DNA of 64,000 bases from Kofleriaceae bacterium. Its GTDB lineage: Bacteria > Myxococcota_A > Polyangia > Haliangiales > Haliangiaceae. Positions 37,146-48,433 of this stretch are shown piece after piece; positions within the stretch are counted from its first letter, which is position 1, and every line of letters begins with the position of its first letter. Where the stretch lies: NCBI GenBank assembly GCA_018058095.1, contig JAGPCO010000005.1, forward strand, positions 62,001-126,000, given 5' to 3'. Position numbers and translations under genes: made by a program. Below the pieces are notes generated by a model. That model saw only the letters and a program-made list of their open reading frames with translations, ran no database searches and had not been told where the DNA came from.

Positions 37146-37568
37146 GATGCTCTCCAGATTCGCTGGCCAGGCACGTTCGCGATGGATCCCCAGGATGGGC
37201 CGGTACCGGGGGGCTACGCCGCCTCGCGTTCTTTCGAGGCGACGGCCACAACAACCCGGAACCGGAAGGAGACCCGAACGAACCGCGGACCGAACGAACG
37301 GCGAAGACGCGAGACCGTGAACGGAGGCACCGAGCACCGAGATGACGTGACTCATCTTTGGTACCGCGCTCGCCGTCCGAGGGCAAGCAAGAAACCCTCC
37401 GCAGGGCCCGTGGAGGCCCATCCGGAGCCAATCCGGACCTGCCGCACCGGCCACGGTCCGGGTGCTGTCGGCGCGTAACCGGCGAAAACGATTTGCGCCG
37501 GCCACCCCGAAACGCAGCGAGGCCGCCTGGTCAGAGGCGGCCGCGACCGGCGCCGAAGCCTGCGCAGG
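37146..37568. other. Intergenic: ino1 end and leader of the RRM gene
   Basis: 423 bp with no credible gene on either strand. It holds the ino1 hairpin at 37521-37542 and, next to the RRM gene, a long reverse-strand stretch less GC-rich than its surroundings, with several CGTTC/GTTCG words. It may be a long 5' leader, as found for cold-induced RNA-binding genes. No clear -35/-10 pair was found. Confidence 0.5.
37521..37542 (-). terminator. Hairpin after inositol-phosphate synthase
   Basis: GGCCGCCT-N6-AGGCGGCC, an 8-bp perfect stem, 27 bp downstream of the ino1 stop on the reverse strand. Confidence 0.6.
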
Positions 37569-38888
<1,320 letters not shown>

Positions 38889-39015
38889 CGCTAACTCTCC
38901 AGTGCGTCCGCTGCGCCGGATAGGTTCACCGGGCTGACACGGACCGCGGGAAATTGCCGCAGAACCTTCGGCGCGGCAAGCGAAACGGCTGGCATTACGA
39001 GACCTTGCCGATCGC

Positions 39016-39039
39016 GAGGTGTCGGGAATTCGACACCTC
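39016..39039. promoter_or_regulatory. Perfect 9-bp dyad between GDPD and ino1
   Basis: GAGGTGTCG-N6-CGACACCTC. It may be an operator for ino1 or a hairpin ending GDPD transcription. No T-run follows. Confidence 0.45.
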
Positions 39040-39146
39040 CGACGCCCGCCTTACGAAGGCTCGCGATTTCCCACGGTTGAAGCACCGACGCGGCGAGCAC
39101 GCTGTGCGACGGCGCACGGCGCAGCGGCGGGCGCGTGGCGGCCCGC

Positions 39147-39938
39147 TCAGGAAATGGCCGAGGCCATGGCGCGAAACACCGGCGCGATCGCCGCCGGATC
39201 GTCGGTCATGATGCCATCGGCGCCCAGCGTGAGGAGGCGACGGGCCTCGGCCGGCTCGTTGATCGTCCAGAAGTCGACCCGCATGCCGAGCCGGTGACAG
39301 CGCGCGATCCACGCCGGCCGATCGAACCGGAGCGGTCCGGCGTGGGTCGGCAGCTGGGCCGCGCTGGCCAGGAAGGGCAGGTTGCGCACCACCATCTCGG
39401 GCAGGGCCAGCAGCGCCGCCACCTCGGCCTGCGCCAGCGCGGTCTCGCCGGCGTAGCCGCGCCGGCGCACCTCGAGCAGGGTGCGGGCGTGGAAGCTGGC
39501 CAGGGTCACGCGCTCCTCGGCGCCGAGTCGGCGCAACAGCGCCAGCACGGTCGGCACCGGCGACGGCGTGTGCACCTTGAGGTCGACGTTGAAGCGCAGG
39601 TGCGGCAGCTCGCGCAGGGCCTCCTCGAGCGTGCACACCCGGATGCCCCGGCCCAGGTGCGGGCGCTGGCCGGCGCGGTCGACGAAGCCCCAGCCGACGT
39701 CGAGGGCGCGGGCCTGGTCGAGGGTCAGGTCGCGCCAGGCCACGCCGACGCCGGTCATGCGCAGCGCGCTCGGATCGTGCGAGACGAGCACGTGCCCATC
39801 GGCGGTGAGGTGGACGTCGGTCTCGATGGCGTCGACACCGATCTCGGCGGCGCGGCGAAACGCCGGCAAGGTGTTCTCGGGCAGCTCGACCGCGGCGCCG
39901 CGGTGCGCGTACAGGAGGCGCGGGTGGCGCGCGGGCAT
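39147..39938 (-). CDS. Glycerophosphodiester phosphodiesterase
   Basis: 263 residues. The GDPD signature is complete: YAHRGA with PENTLPAF, the metal pair ETDVHLT, SHDPS, the Glu position in FNVDLKV and the C-terminal WTINEPAEARRLLTLGADGIMTDDP. It hydrolyses deacylated phospholipids to glycerol-3-phosphate and an alcohol. There is no signal peptide, so it should be cytoplasmic. GACAAT lies 6 nt before the ATG, matching the leaderless spacing. Confidence 0.94.
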   Translation of the reverse strand: MPARHPRLLYAHRGAAVELPENTLPAFRRAAEIGVDAIETDVHLTADGHVLVSHDPSALRMTGVGVAWRDLTLDQARALDVGWGFVDRAGQRPHLGRGIRVCTLEEALRELPHLRFNVDLKVHTPSPVPTVLALLRRLGAEERVTLASFHARTLLEVRRRGYAGETALAQAEVAALLALPEMVVRNLPFLASAAQLPTHAGPLRFDRPAWIARCHRLGMRVDFWTINEPAEARRLLTLGADGIMTDDPAAIAPVFRAMASAIS

Positions 39939-40023
39939 CGCCGCATTGTCCCTCGCGCCGGTGACCGGCGTCCACCGCCGGCGCCGCCCGTCGCCGCCGC
40001 CGTCCGTCGCGCGGCGGCGCTGC

Positions 40024-40029
40024 TATGCT
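40024..40029 (+). promoter_or_regulatory. -10-like box (TATGCT)
   Basis: TATGCT ends 6 nt before the GTG at 40036 (and directly abuts another in-frame GTG at 40030). Confidence 0.45.
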
Positions 40030-40035
40030 GTGGGG

Positions 40036-40980
40036 GTGCTGCCGCGATCGTCGCTCGTCCCCGTGCTCGCCGCCCTGAGCCTCGTGCTGACCACGACGAG
40101 CGGGCGGGCCGGTCCGGTTCGCCTCACCGCCTCCAGGGGCGGGCCGGACGACGTCCCGGCTGCGACCCGGGCGATCGAGGCGCTGGTGCCGGCGATGGCG
40201 CCGTGTTTCCGGCGCGCGGCCGGCCCGGTCCGGGTCGCGCTCGAGGTCGGCGCCGACGGCGAGGTCGGGGCGGCCCGGGCCGAGGCCGGCGGCAAGGCCG
40301 CGCAGTGCGCGGCCGGGTTGCTGCTGGTCGCCAGCTTGCCGGCCGGGCGCGCGTCGTGGTCGGCCGTGGTCGAGCTCGACACCACCAGCCTCGAGCAACG
40401 GCTCACCGCCGAGCTGGCGGCGCGGCGCGAGGTGCTGGCGCAGTGCCAGGGCAAGGACCCTCGCCGGGCCGGCACGCTGACGCTCGACCTCGCCATCGAC
40501 GCCAGCGGCGCGGTGGCCGCGGCCAAGGTGGCGACCAGCTCCGGCAGCAAGGCCATCGACCAGTGCGCCGTCGATGGCGCCCGTCGCCTGGAGGTGAGCG
40601 CGCCCGGCCGCTCCGTGCGTTACCAGCTGCGCGTCGAGTACGTCGGCGGCAAGGGCGGCGGCGTGGCGGAGGCACCCGGGCGCGCGCCCACCTCGGCGGC
40701 GGAGGCCGGCTCGGTCAACGGTCCGCTCGCGGCCGGCGTGGTGCAGGGTGTGTGGGACGGTCGGGCCCGACCCAAGGTCCTGGCCTGCGCTGGCAAGGCC
40801 CGCGGCAGCGTGATGATCACCTTCAAGATCCGGGGCGACGGCACGGTCAAGAACGTGACGATCAAGGACAGCACCCTCACCGCGGCCGGCTTCCCCGGCT
40901 GTGTCGACGGCGTGGTGCGAGGCCTGACCTTCCCGGCCGCCGCCGGCGAGACCTTCGTCAAGCTGCCGGTGCGGATCTAG
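40036..40980 (+). CDS. Exported protein with AgmX/TonB-like C-terminal domains
   Basis: 314 residues. A short hydrophobic signal (SLVPVLAALSLVLTTTSGRA) is followed by three repeats of one fold: the APCFRRAAGPVRVALEVGADGEVGAA part, the VLAQCQGKDPRRAGTLTLDLAIDASGAVAAAKV part, and the VLACAGKARGSVMITFKIRGDGTVKNVTI part. Each has the Cys, V-x-F/L and D-G-x-V pattern of the AgmX/PglI C-terminal domain of myxobacteria, a TonB-like module. Its partner is unknown. Either GTG 40036 or 40030 could start it. Its TAG stop is the first triplet of a palindromic repeat. Confidence 0.78.
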   Translation: MLPRSSLVPVLAALSLVLTTTSGRAGPVRLTASRGGPDDVPAATRAIEALVPAMAPCFRRAAGPVRVALEVGADGEVGAARAEAGGKAAQCAAGLLLVASLPAGRASWSAVVELDTTSLEQRLTAELAARREVLAQCQGKDPRRAGTLTLDLAIDASGAVAAAKVATSSGSKAIDQCAVDGARRLEVSAPGRSVRYQLRVEYVGGKGGGVAEAPGRAPTSAAEAGSVNGPLAAGVVQGVWDGRARPKVLACAGKARGSVMITFKIRGDGTVKNVTIKDSTLTAAGFPGCVDGVVRGLTFPAAAGETFVKLPVRI

Positions 40981-41027
40981 CAGGGCGCTGCAAACGTGGC
41001 TGCGCCGCGTCTGTCAGCGTCCTGCTA
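40978..41027. repeat. Palindromic TAGCAGG element supplying the stop codons of both convergent genes
   Basis: A 50-bp palindrome. Left end TAGCAGGGCGCTG; right end on the reverse strand TAGCAGGACGCTG. CAAACG pairs with CGTCTG, around a GGC-TGC-GCC core. The left TAG (40978-40980) ends the AgmX-like gene; the right TAG (41025-41027, reverse) ends the FG-GAP gene. This is the clearest copy in the window. Confidence 0.88.
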
Positions 41028-42440
41028 GTCCGCGCCGATGACCATGGCGCCGAAACCGGGTCCGCCGGTGATGATCCGGTCCGCCACCACGCCGGCGGTG
41101 CCGCTCGCCGGCAGCACGCGGCCGCCACGCAGCAGGTAGACCACGCCGGGTGCGGGGTTGGTCCGGGCGACGCCGACCGCCAGGTCGTCGACGCCGTCGC
41201 CGTCGAGGTCGCCGACCAGCGAGGCGGTGACGCCGAAGTGGTCATCCCCGCTGTCGCCGTCGAGGCGGAACGTCACGTCGGTCGGGAGGTAGGTCCGATC
41301 GAGCGTCAGACCAGCCACCCCCAGCACGGCCCCGCTGCAGGCGACCCCGCACCACCCGATGGTGAGCAGGTCGGCGCGGCCGTCGCCGTCCCCGTCGAAC
41401 CCGGTCACGATCCGGTTGCCGACCTGGTCGCCCGGGCGGCCGACGATGCGGGCGCGGGCGGCGCTGGCGGCGTCGACCGTGCCGGCCGCGAGCGGGCCGA
41501 GCAGGACCAGGGTGTGGCCGGCCGACACGCCCGCCCCGCTGGCCTGGTCGGCGCCGACCACGAGGTCGACCGCCCCATCGTGGTCGACGTCGGCCAGCCC
41601 GACGCCGGAGCCGAGCAGCTCGGTGTCGATCGTGGTGCGGACCCGCACCACGTTGGCCTCCGCCTCGAGCTCGCTCGCGGTGCGGGCGCCGGCGGCGATC
41701 GGCCCGGGGATCACGTCGACCGCGCCACGCCCGGCCGGGGCGCGGTAGCGGTTGCCCACCACGAGGTCGTCCTGGCCGTCGCCGGTCAGGTCGCGCAGGC
41801 GACTCGGTGCGGACGGCTCGTTCGCCCCCGTCGGCAGCCCGATCCGCGCGTGCGGCGGGCCGTCGATGGCGCCGCTCGTGAACACCAGGATCTCGCCCTC
41901 CACCGTGCCGACCGTCACCGCCAGGTCGACCCGGCCGTCGCCGGTCAGGTCACCCAGGCTGCCGACGACCCGGCTGTCCACCCCGGTGGTCGACAGATCG
42001 GTGCTGGTGGCCAGGTCGAGCAGGGCGACCGTGCCGGCCGGCAGCGGCCCGACGATCCGGTGCAGCCGGATGAGGCCGGCCGCCTCGGTGGTCACGAACA
42101 GCTCGGCCACGCCATCGCCGGTGACGTCGCCGAGGGCGACCAGGTTGGTGAGCAGGGCAGCGGCCCCAGTCAGCGAGAGGGTCGTGGTCGCGTCACCCTC
42201 GTCCGCGGGCGCGAAGCCGGGGCCCCCGGCGAAGACGTGGATGCTCGTGGTGCTGGCCACCACCAGGTCGGGCCGGCCGTCCCCGGTCAGGTCGCGCGCC
42301 ACGCTGGGGCCGATCGGGCCGTCGGTGCGGGCGTCGGCGCCGACCCCGGTGCCGCCGTCGGTGCGTGCCACGCCGAAGTCGATCTGGCCGCACCCGGCAA
42401 TGGCGCACAGCGCGCCTGCGGACCAGCGGCCGGCCGACAC
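41025..42440 (-). CDS. FG-GAP/VCBS-repeat lipoprotein
   Basis: 471 residues. The N-terminal GALCAIAGC is a lipobox. From residue ~45 on are about seven FG-GAP units, each with a calcium-loop motif D-x-(T/D)-G-D-G-x-x-D-L (DLTGDGRPDLVV, DVTGDGVAELFV, DVDHDGAVDLVV, DGDGDGRADLLT, DLDGDGVDDLAV), which form an integrin-like propeller on the cell surface or in the periplasm. Partner unknown. GTG start 8 bp after the FKBP stop suggests co-transcription. Its stop TAG lies in the palindromic repeat. Confidence 0.88.
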   Translation of the reverse strand: MSAGRWSAGALCAIAGCGQIDFGVARTDGGTGVGADARTDGPIGPSVARDLTGDGRPDLVVASTTSIHVFAGGPGFAPADEGDATTTLSLTGAAALLTNLVALGDVTGDGVAELFVTTEAAGLIRLHRIVGPLPAGTVALLDLATSTDLSTTGVDSRVVGSLGDLTGDGRVDLAVTVGTVEGEILVFTSGAIDGPPHARIGLPTGANEPSAPSRLRDLTGDGQDDLVVGNRYRAPAGRGAVDVIPGPIAAGARTASELEAEANVVRVRTTIDTELLGSGVGLADVDHDGAVDLVVGADQASGAGVSAGHTLVLLGPLAAGTVDAASAARARIVGRPGDQVGNRIVTGFDGDGDGRADLLTIGWCGVACSGAVLGVAGLTLDRTYLPTDVTFRLDGDSGDDHFGVTASLVGDLDGDGVDDLAVGVARTNPAPGVVYLLRGGRVLPASGTAGVVADRIITGGPGFGAMVIGAD

Positions 42441-42448
42441 GGTGGCGG

Positions 42449-42910
42449 TCAGGTCTCCTCTTGCAGGATCGAGGCGGGTACTGGCGGCGGCTTGGGGTCG
42501 CGCACCTGCATCACCTCGACCGCGTACCGGAGGTCCTTGTCGTGCAGCGGGTGGACCAGGCGGACCTCGACCACGTCCTTGTCGGCCTTCTCGATCTGCA
42601 GCAGCACCTCGCCGCCGTCGGCGCCCTTGGCGGCGAAGCGCTCGCCGACGGTGAGCTTGGCGTCCTTGGGGAACTCGGCGCGCGGCATCTTCTTGAGCGG
42701 GTGCATGGCCGGGTTGCCGAAGGCGTCGGCCGCCTTGAGCACGCCGTCACGCTTGGTGCCCGGCTCGAGGCCGGCCAGCACCTTCTCGAGGCCTGGCAAC
42801 ATGGCGCCGCCGCCGTGGACGTACTCGACGACGCTCTTCTCGAGGACGGCACCGCCGACCACCGTCAGCTCGACCTTGAGGCGAACCCGCAGACCATTGT
42901 CGATCTTCAC
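42449..42910 (-). CDS. FKBP-type peptidyl-prolyl isomerase (SlyD-like)
   Basis: 153 residues. [25 protein letters not shown] and the later AADAFGNP match the SlyD-type FKBP core with its insert-in-flap domain; GTG at 42910 begins just before [12 protein letters not shown]. No His-rich metal tail is present. It catalyses proline cis/trans isomerisation and acts as a chaperone in the cytoplasm. TACGAT lies 6 nt before the GTG. An earlier start (43147) would give a long, non-conserved N-terminus and is rejected. Confidence 0.88.
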   Translation of the reverse strand: MKIDNGLRVRLKVELTVVGGAVLEKSVVEYVHGGGAMLPGLEKVLAGLEPGTKRDGVLKAADAFGNPAMHPLKKMPRAEFPKDAKLTVGERFAAKGADGGEVLLQIEKADKDVVEVRLVHPLHDKDLRYAVEVMQVRDPKPPPVPASILQEET

Positions 42911-42916
42911 CCGACG

Positions 42917-42922
42917 ATCGTA
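42917..42922 (-). promoter_or_regulatory. -10-like box (TACGAT) of the FKBP gene
   Basis: TACGAT on the reverse strand, exactly 6 nt before the GTG at 42910. Confidence 0.4.
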
Positions 42923-43101
42923 CCCCCAAAGCGCGGCGGGAGGCGCCGGGCGCCGGCGGCGGTGGGCTCGGGCCAGCCGCGGCCGACCGTCGCCGGGCCA
43001 GGCCGGGCCCGGAGGGTGTGACCGCGACCCGACATCGGCGTCCGGAAAAACGTGAACCGAGGTTGGCGGAAGCACCGGCCGGTGATAGCAAACCGGCCGG
43101 G

Positions 43102-43120
43102 TTCCGCCGGCTTGGCGGAA
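43102..43120. promoter_or_regulatory. Dyad TTCCGCC-N5-GGCGGAA with a second half-site
   Basis: A perfect 7-bp dyad 44 bp before the lipoprotein ATG. TTGGCGGAAG also occurs as a direct repeat at 43063 and 43112. A possible regulator site. Confidence 0.4.
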
Positions 43121-43164
43121 GTTGCCCGGTCGGCATGAATCCCGCATCCTGCTCCTTCGTCACC

Positions 43165-43596
43165 ATGGCCCGTCGCGCTTCCCCACACGTCCTGTCGCTG
43201 CTCCTGGCCGCGCTGCTCGGCGCCGCCAGCGAGGCCGGCTGCCGCTCGGCGCCGTCCGCGCAGCTGCACGTGCTCGGTATCGAGCACAGCCCCAACCAGC
43301 AGGGGCCGGTCGCCGATCAGATCTTCGTCCAGGTCGTCAACACCGCCAAGAAGACGATGCGCCTGCAGCGCCTGCAGTACACCTTCGCCGGGGCCGGCGC
43401 CGGCGCCGATCCAGGCCGCGGCGAGCTGGCGCTGGCGCGCGAGGTCGCGCCCGGCTCGTCGGTCATCGTCGCCATCCCGATCGATCTGGCCAGCCTGCCC
43501 GACGGTGAGGTCGGCGCGGTCACGCTCAACGGCCGCCTGTTCGCCGAGCTCGATCGGATCGTGCAGCAGATCCCGGTCTCGATCGTCGTTCGCTGA
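43165..43596 (+). CDS. Small lipoprotein with LEA14/WHy-like domain
   Basis: 143 residues. LSLLLAALLGAASEAGC is a lipoprotein signal. The rest is one beta-sandwich: FVQVVNTAKKTMRLQRLQYTFAG followed by VAPGSSVIVAIPIDL, the pattern of the LEA-2/WHy domain found in desiccation-related proteins. Function in bacteria is unclear. ATG at 43165 is preferred to 43135 because the signal peptide fits it better. Confidence 0.7.
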   Translation: MARRASPHVLSLLLAALLGAASEAGCRSAPSAQLHVLGIEHSPNQQGPVADQIFVQVVNTAKKTMRLQRLQYTFAGAGAGADPGRGELALAREVAPGSSVIVAIPIDLASLPDGEVGAVTLNGRLFAELDRIVQQIPVSIVVR

Positions 43597-43776
43597 CCGC
43601 CCCGCGCGCGCTCCTCCGTCGATGCATCGGATGCCAGCCGTCGACGTGATCGCGATCGGCGACGTGTTCGTGATCGCGCCGACCACGACCACGTCCGCAA
43701 ACGTCGCACGGTGAGGCCCGACCGCTCGAGGCCGCCGCCAGCACGGCCGGCCCTGGCGGCCCCGTCGGTTCCGGCG

Positions 43777-43782
43777 TAGGGT
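43777..43782 (+). promoter_or_regulatory. -10-like box (TAGGGT) of bioB
   Basis: TAGGGT, 7 nt before the bioB ATG. Confidence 0.35.
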
Positions 43783-43789
43783 CCGGCCG

Positions 43790-44919
<1,130 letters not shown>

Positions 44920-44920
<1 letters not shown>

Positions 44921-45495
44921 TGCGGATCGATCGCGTGTACACCCGCGGCGGCGACGAGGGCCAGACCTCGCTCATCGGCGGCGATCGGGTGTCGAAGGCG
45001 GTCAGCCGTATCGATGCCTACGGCACCGTCGACGAGCTCAACGCCACGCTCGGGCTGGTCGGCATGGCCCTGGCTGCGTCCGCGGCCGGCCCCCACCTCG
45101 CGCCGATCGTCGCCCGGGTCCAGAACGAGCTGTTCAACCTCGGCGCCGAGCTGGCCACCCCGGACCCGGCGCGGCGCAAGACCATGCCGCACGTCGAGGC
45201 CCGCCACGTCGACGCGCTCGAGCGCGACATCGACGCGGTCAACCCCGACCTGCCCGAGCTGCGCTCGTTCGTGTTGCCCGGCGGTGGCTGGGCCTCGGCC
45301 CACTTCCACCTCGCTCGCACCGTGTGCCGGCGCTGCGAGCGGCTGGTCGTGGCCATGCGCGACGCCGGCGAGGACGTCGGCGAGCTGGCCATCACCTACC
45401 TCAACCGGCTGTCCGACGCGCTGTTCGTGTGGGGCCGGTGGGCGGCGTGGAAGGACGGCGCGGCCGAGCCGCTGTGGCAGCCCGAGAAGGCGTAG
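44920..45495 (+). CDS. ATP:cob(I)alamin adenosyltransferase, PduO type
   Basis: 191 residues. The ATP-binding N-terminus is [69 protein letters not shown] and [16 protein letters not shown] are all family signatures, including the catalytic Arg pair. It adenosylates cob(I)alamin to coenzyme B12 in the cytoplasm. ATG overlaps the bioB stop. The TAG stop is part of a palindromic element. Confidence 0.95.
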
Positions 45496-45684
45496 CAGGG
45501 CGCTGACAAACACGGCGCAGCCGCGTTTGCAGCGACCTGCCCCGTGCCCGTGCCCGTGCCCGTGCCCGTGCCCGATCTGGGCGGTCAGGCGTCCGGCCGC
45601 CTCGCGGCTGCCACGTAGACCGCAACGGCGTCGGCCTGGCGCGGTCGGCGCCGCCCGAGCGATCGGGCATGGGCACGGGCACGG
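45493..45684. repeat. Palindromic TAGCAGG element plus CGTGCC arrays in inverted order
   Basis: 45493-45540 is the palindrome (TAGCAGGGCGCTG, GACAAAC / GCGTTTG, CAGCGACCTGC, core GGC-GCA-GCC). It runs straight into five CGTGCC units ending in CGATCTGG, as at 31601. 45554-45577 and 45661-45684 are inverted copies of a 24-bp segment differing at one base, 83 bp apart. It lies between the convergent adenosyltransferase and cytochrome genes and may end both transcripts. Confidence 0.82.
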
Positions 45685-45692
45685 TCGCCCTC

Positions 45693-47357
45693 CTACCGCC
45701 CGGCGCTGAACGGGTGACAGCCGCTGCAGCGCTGCGCGGTCGGCTCGTGGTCGGCCAGATCCTTGTGGCAGCGGGCGCAGGCGGCGCGGTCGGCGGTCGG
45801 CACCGGGTCGTGGCTGCCGCGGTGGCAGGCGGCGCAGTACTGGTGGCCGGGCGAGGCGTGCAGCCCGGGCCGAGGCGCCGGGTGGCAGCTGGTGCAGGCC
45901 GGCGGGCGGGCCACGCCGCCGGGGCCGTGGGCGCGGTGGCAGGTGGCGCAGTCGGCGACGAGCTTGCCGTGGCCGCGCCCGGCCTGGTCCTTGTGACAGC
46001 TGGCGCAGGTCGCGGCCTCGGCTCGCATCGTCGTGCGGTGCGGATCGTGGCAGGCCTCGCAGCGGGCATGCCCGGCCGGGGCCGAGGCCGCCTCGGCCTG
46101 GTGACAGCTGGCGCAGGTCGGGCGCGCCGCCGCCGGCGCGTGCAGCGCATCGCGATGGCAGGTCGCGCAGTCGCGGTGGCCGGCGGCGACCACGCGGGTG
46201 ATCGGCGCGTGGCAGCTCGCGCACGTCGCCGTGGCCTGCCGCGGGGTGTGACCGGCGGCGCGGTGGCAGCCGGTGCAATCGGCGTGGCCGGTGCCAGCGC
46301 TGGCCCGCGCGCGGTCGGCGTGGCAGCGCGCGCAGTCGGCCGCGGCCAGCACCGGCTTGCCGGCGTGGGGCTGATGGCAATCGGCGCAGGCGGCGGTGCC
46401 GTGGCGCGGGGTGTCGGCGTGGCAGGTCGCGCACGGCCGCGCCAGCTGGGTCGCGCCGAGGCGGTCGTGCACCGGGTGGCAACCCAGGCACGGCCCGCCG
46501 GTCGGCGCCGGCGTCGGGTGACGGACCACCTCGCGGTGGCACGACCCACACGGGCGCGGCGCGTCGGGCCGGTGCGGCTGGTGGCAGCCGGTGCAGGCGC
46601 GGTGGGCGGCGGGCGCCAGGACGGCGCGGCCGCCGTGACAATCGACGCACGGGCGCGCCGCATCGGCGGTGAACTCGTGCGGCTGGTGGCACCCGGTGCA
46701 GCGATCGTGGCCGCCGCCGAGCGCGCTGACCGGCACCAGCGGACGGGTCCGGGCGTGGCAGCTGGCGCAGCGGCCGTCGGCGGCCGCGGCCGGCTCGTGC
46801 GGGCCGTGGCACGACTGGCAGTCGCCGGCCGGTCGGGCGCCGTGGTGCCCGGCCTGGGCGTCGTGGCAGTCGGTGCACGCGCGCGGCTGCAGCGACGGCG
46901 TCTGGTGCGGACGGTGACAGGCGGCGCAGGTCTCGTCGCCGTGGACGCCGACGGCGGCGGCCAGCAGGCCCTGCGGTCGGTCGTGGCAGCGCATGCAGGT
47001 GCCGCCGTCTTGATCGTCGCCGAAGCGGTGGCAGTCCTGGCACGCCGGCGCCGGCGCGCGGCCCGCGCCGCCCGGGTGGAGCGTGGCGGCGACGTCGTCG
47101 TGGCAACGCGCACACAGCTCGGCCGGCGGCCGGGTGAAGCCGAGCGCGCCGACGTCGTGGCAGCCGCGGCACGCCACGCCGCCCTCGACGTGGACGCGGT
47201 GACCGTCGCTGGTGCGGGCCTGCTTCCACGCCGACGGCACCTCGGCGGCCGGCGCGGCGTCGACGCCGGCGTCTTCGCCACACGCCGCCAGCACCAGCGC
47301 GCCGAGCAGGATCAGCGGCACCCAGCCGGCGTGCGGCCGCGCCACCGGTCGGCTCAC
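45693..47357 (-). CDS. 27-haem c-type cytochrome lipoprotein
   Basis: 554 residues. [11 protein letters not shown] is a lipoprotein signal; 27 CxxCH haem motifs then follow at ~15-25 residue spacing, with many repeated units of the form CxxCHQPH. The outer leaflet or the periplasm is expected. There is no OmcA/MtrC fold; it is a long haem wire. GTG at 47357 overlaps the previous stop (GTGA). It is the last gene of the operon and is followed by an inverted-repeat region. The high haem count makes c-type maturation factors necessary; none are in the window. Confidence 0.88.
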   Translation of the reverse strand: MSRPVARPHAGWVPLILLGALVLAACGEDAGVDAAPAAEVPSAWKQARTSDGHRVHVEGGVACRGCHDVGALGFTRPPAELCARCHDDVAATLHPGGAGRAPAPACQDCHRFGDDQDGGTCMRCHDRPQGLLAAAVGVHGDETCAACHRPHQTPSLQPRACTDCHDAQAGHHGARPAGDCQSCHGPHEPAAAADGRCASCHARTRPLVPVSALGGGHDRCTGCHQPHEFTADAARPCVDCHGGRAVLAPAAHRACTGCHQPHRPDAPRPCGSCHREVVRHPTPAPTGGPCLGCHPVHDRLGATQLARPCATCHADTPRHGTAACADCHQPHAGKPVLAAADCARCHADRARASAGTGHADCTGCHRAAGHTPRQATATCASCHAPITRVVAAGHRDCATCHRDALHAPAAARPTCASCHQAEAASAPAGHARCEACHDPHRTTMRAEAATCASCHKDQAGRGHGKLVADCATCHRAHGPGGVARPPACTSCHPAPRPGLHASPGHQYCAACHRGSHDPVPTADRAACARCHKDLADHEPTAQRCSGCHPFSAGR

Positions 47358-48433
47358 GGCCGCGCCCCGAGCGCGCCGAGCGCGCCGCTCGGGTGGCACA
47401 GCCGACACGGCAGCTCGGTCAGGTTGCGCCGGCTCGACCACCCCGGCGGGTGCGGGTTGCCGCCCGGGCCGCCGACCTGGTGACAGCTCACGCACAGGAC
47501 CTCGCCGGCGCCGCCGTGGCAGCTCGCGCACGCGACCGGGTCGCGTCGGGCCGCGTCGCCGTGCAGGTTGCCGCCGGCGCCGACGCCGACCCAGCCGGGC
47601 GGGTGCGGGTTGCCACCGGGGCGGGCGCCGGCGCCGACGCCGCGCTCCTGGTGGCACTCGAGGCAACGCGTCGGCTGGTGGCACGACGCACACGCGCCGC
47701 CGGCGGCGCGGGCCTCCTCGCCGTGGCGACCGAGGAAGGCCGGGCGGTGCACGCTGGCCGACATCGGATCGGTCGGGCGCAGCCGGGCCGGGATGACCGG
47801 CGCGGTCACGCCGTGGCAGCTGGCGCAGAACGGCTGGCGGTGGCAGCTCGCGCACAGGTCGCCGGCCGCGCTGGCCTGGGCGCCGTGGCGGGCGGCGAAG
47901 TCGTCGTCGTGGATCAGGTGCGACGCCGGCGGCGTGCCCTCCTCGGCCAGGTCGACGTGACAGGCCGCGCACGCCCGCACGTCGCGCGCGCGGTCGTGCT
48001 CGTGGCAACCCCAGCACGCGGCCATGGCCGGGCGCAGCGGCCCGTCGCCGTCGGCGACGCCGACGTGGCAACGCATGCAGTTGCCGACGGCCGGACCTAG
48101 GTGGCGGGCGTGGGCGAAGGTCAGGTGCGCGCGCGCCTCGGCCGCGGCCCCGGCCACCAGCGGGTCGCCGTGGCAGCCGCGGCACGACCGACGGTCGTGC
48201 GGGCTGGCGTGGCAGCCGGCGCTGGTGCACGTCGCGTCGTCGGGCAGGTGCAGCGGGCCGGTGTCGCCGGCGCGGGTGATGCCGTCGTGGCAGCGCGTGC
48301 ACGGCACGCCGGCCAGGACGTGGGCGCGGTGGGCGAAGCGCGGCGGGCCCGACCGGCGCAGGCCGAGCACGCCGGCGCACGCCACCGCGGTGGTCGCCAG
48401 CACCAGCAGCAGGAGCCAGCGGCGGCGGGTCAC
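47354..48433 (-). CDS. Multihaem c-type cytochrome (12 CxxCH plus CxxxCH)
   Basis: 359 residues. An N-terminal helix ([18 protein letters not shown]) anchors or exports it. Twelve CxxCH motifs and one CTSAGCH (three residues between Cys) are seen, with His residues before many motifs for bis-His ligation, in the manner of MtrA-like periplasmic wires. GNPHPPGW occurs twice near the C-terminus. In a conduit it would sit in or under the barrel. GTG overlaps the barrel gene's stop, and its own stop overlaps the next GTG. Confidence 0.85.
   Translation of the reverse strand: MTRRRWLLLLVLATTAVACAGVLGLRRSGPPRFAHRAHVLAGVPCTRCHDGITRAGDTGPLHLPDDATCTSAGCHASPHDRRSCRGCHGDPLVAGAAAEARAHLTFAHARHLGPAVGNCMRCHVGVADGDGPLRPAMAACWGCHEHDRARDVRACAACHVDLAEEGTPPASHLIHDDDFAARHGAQASAAGDLCASCHRQPFCASCHGVTAPVIPARLRPTDPMSASVHRPAFLGRHGEEARAAGGACASCHQPTRCLECHQERGVGAGARPGGNPHPPGWVGVGAGGNLHGDAARRDPVACASCHGGAGEVLCVSCHQVGGPGGNPHPPGWSSRRNLTELPCRLCHPSGALGALGARP

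Noticed and set aside
36600-37478. A 292-codon Ala/Thr/Val-rich open frame on the + strand
   Set aside because: It is antisense to the Gly-rich RRM gene; poly-Gly codons read as poly-Ala/Thr. It also runs through the 36627 terminator hairpin.
42911-43147. Upstream extension of the FKBP gene to 43147
   Set aside because: Arg/Pro-rich filler. TACGAT 6 nt before GTG 42910 and the domain start support the shorter form.
45669-47483. A 604-codon open frame on the + strand opposite the 27-haem gene
   Set aside because: The reverse strand reads 27 CxxCH motifs. The + frame is Gly/Ala/Val/Arg filler.
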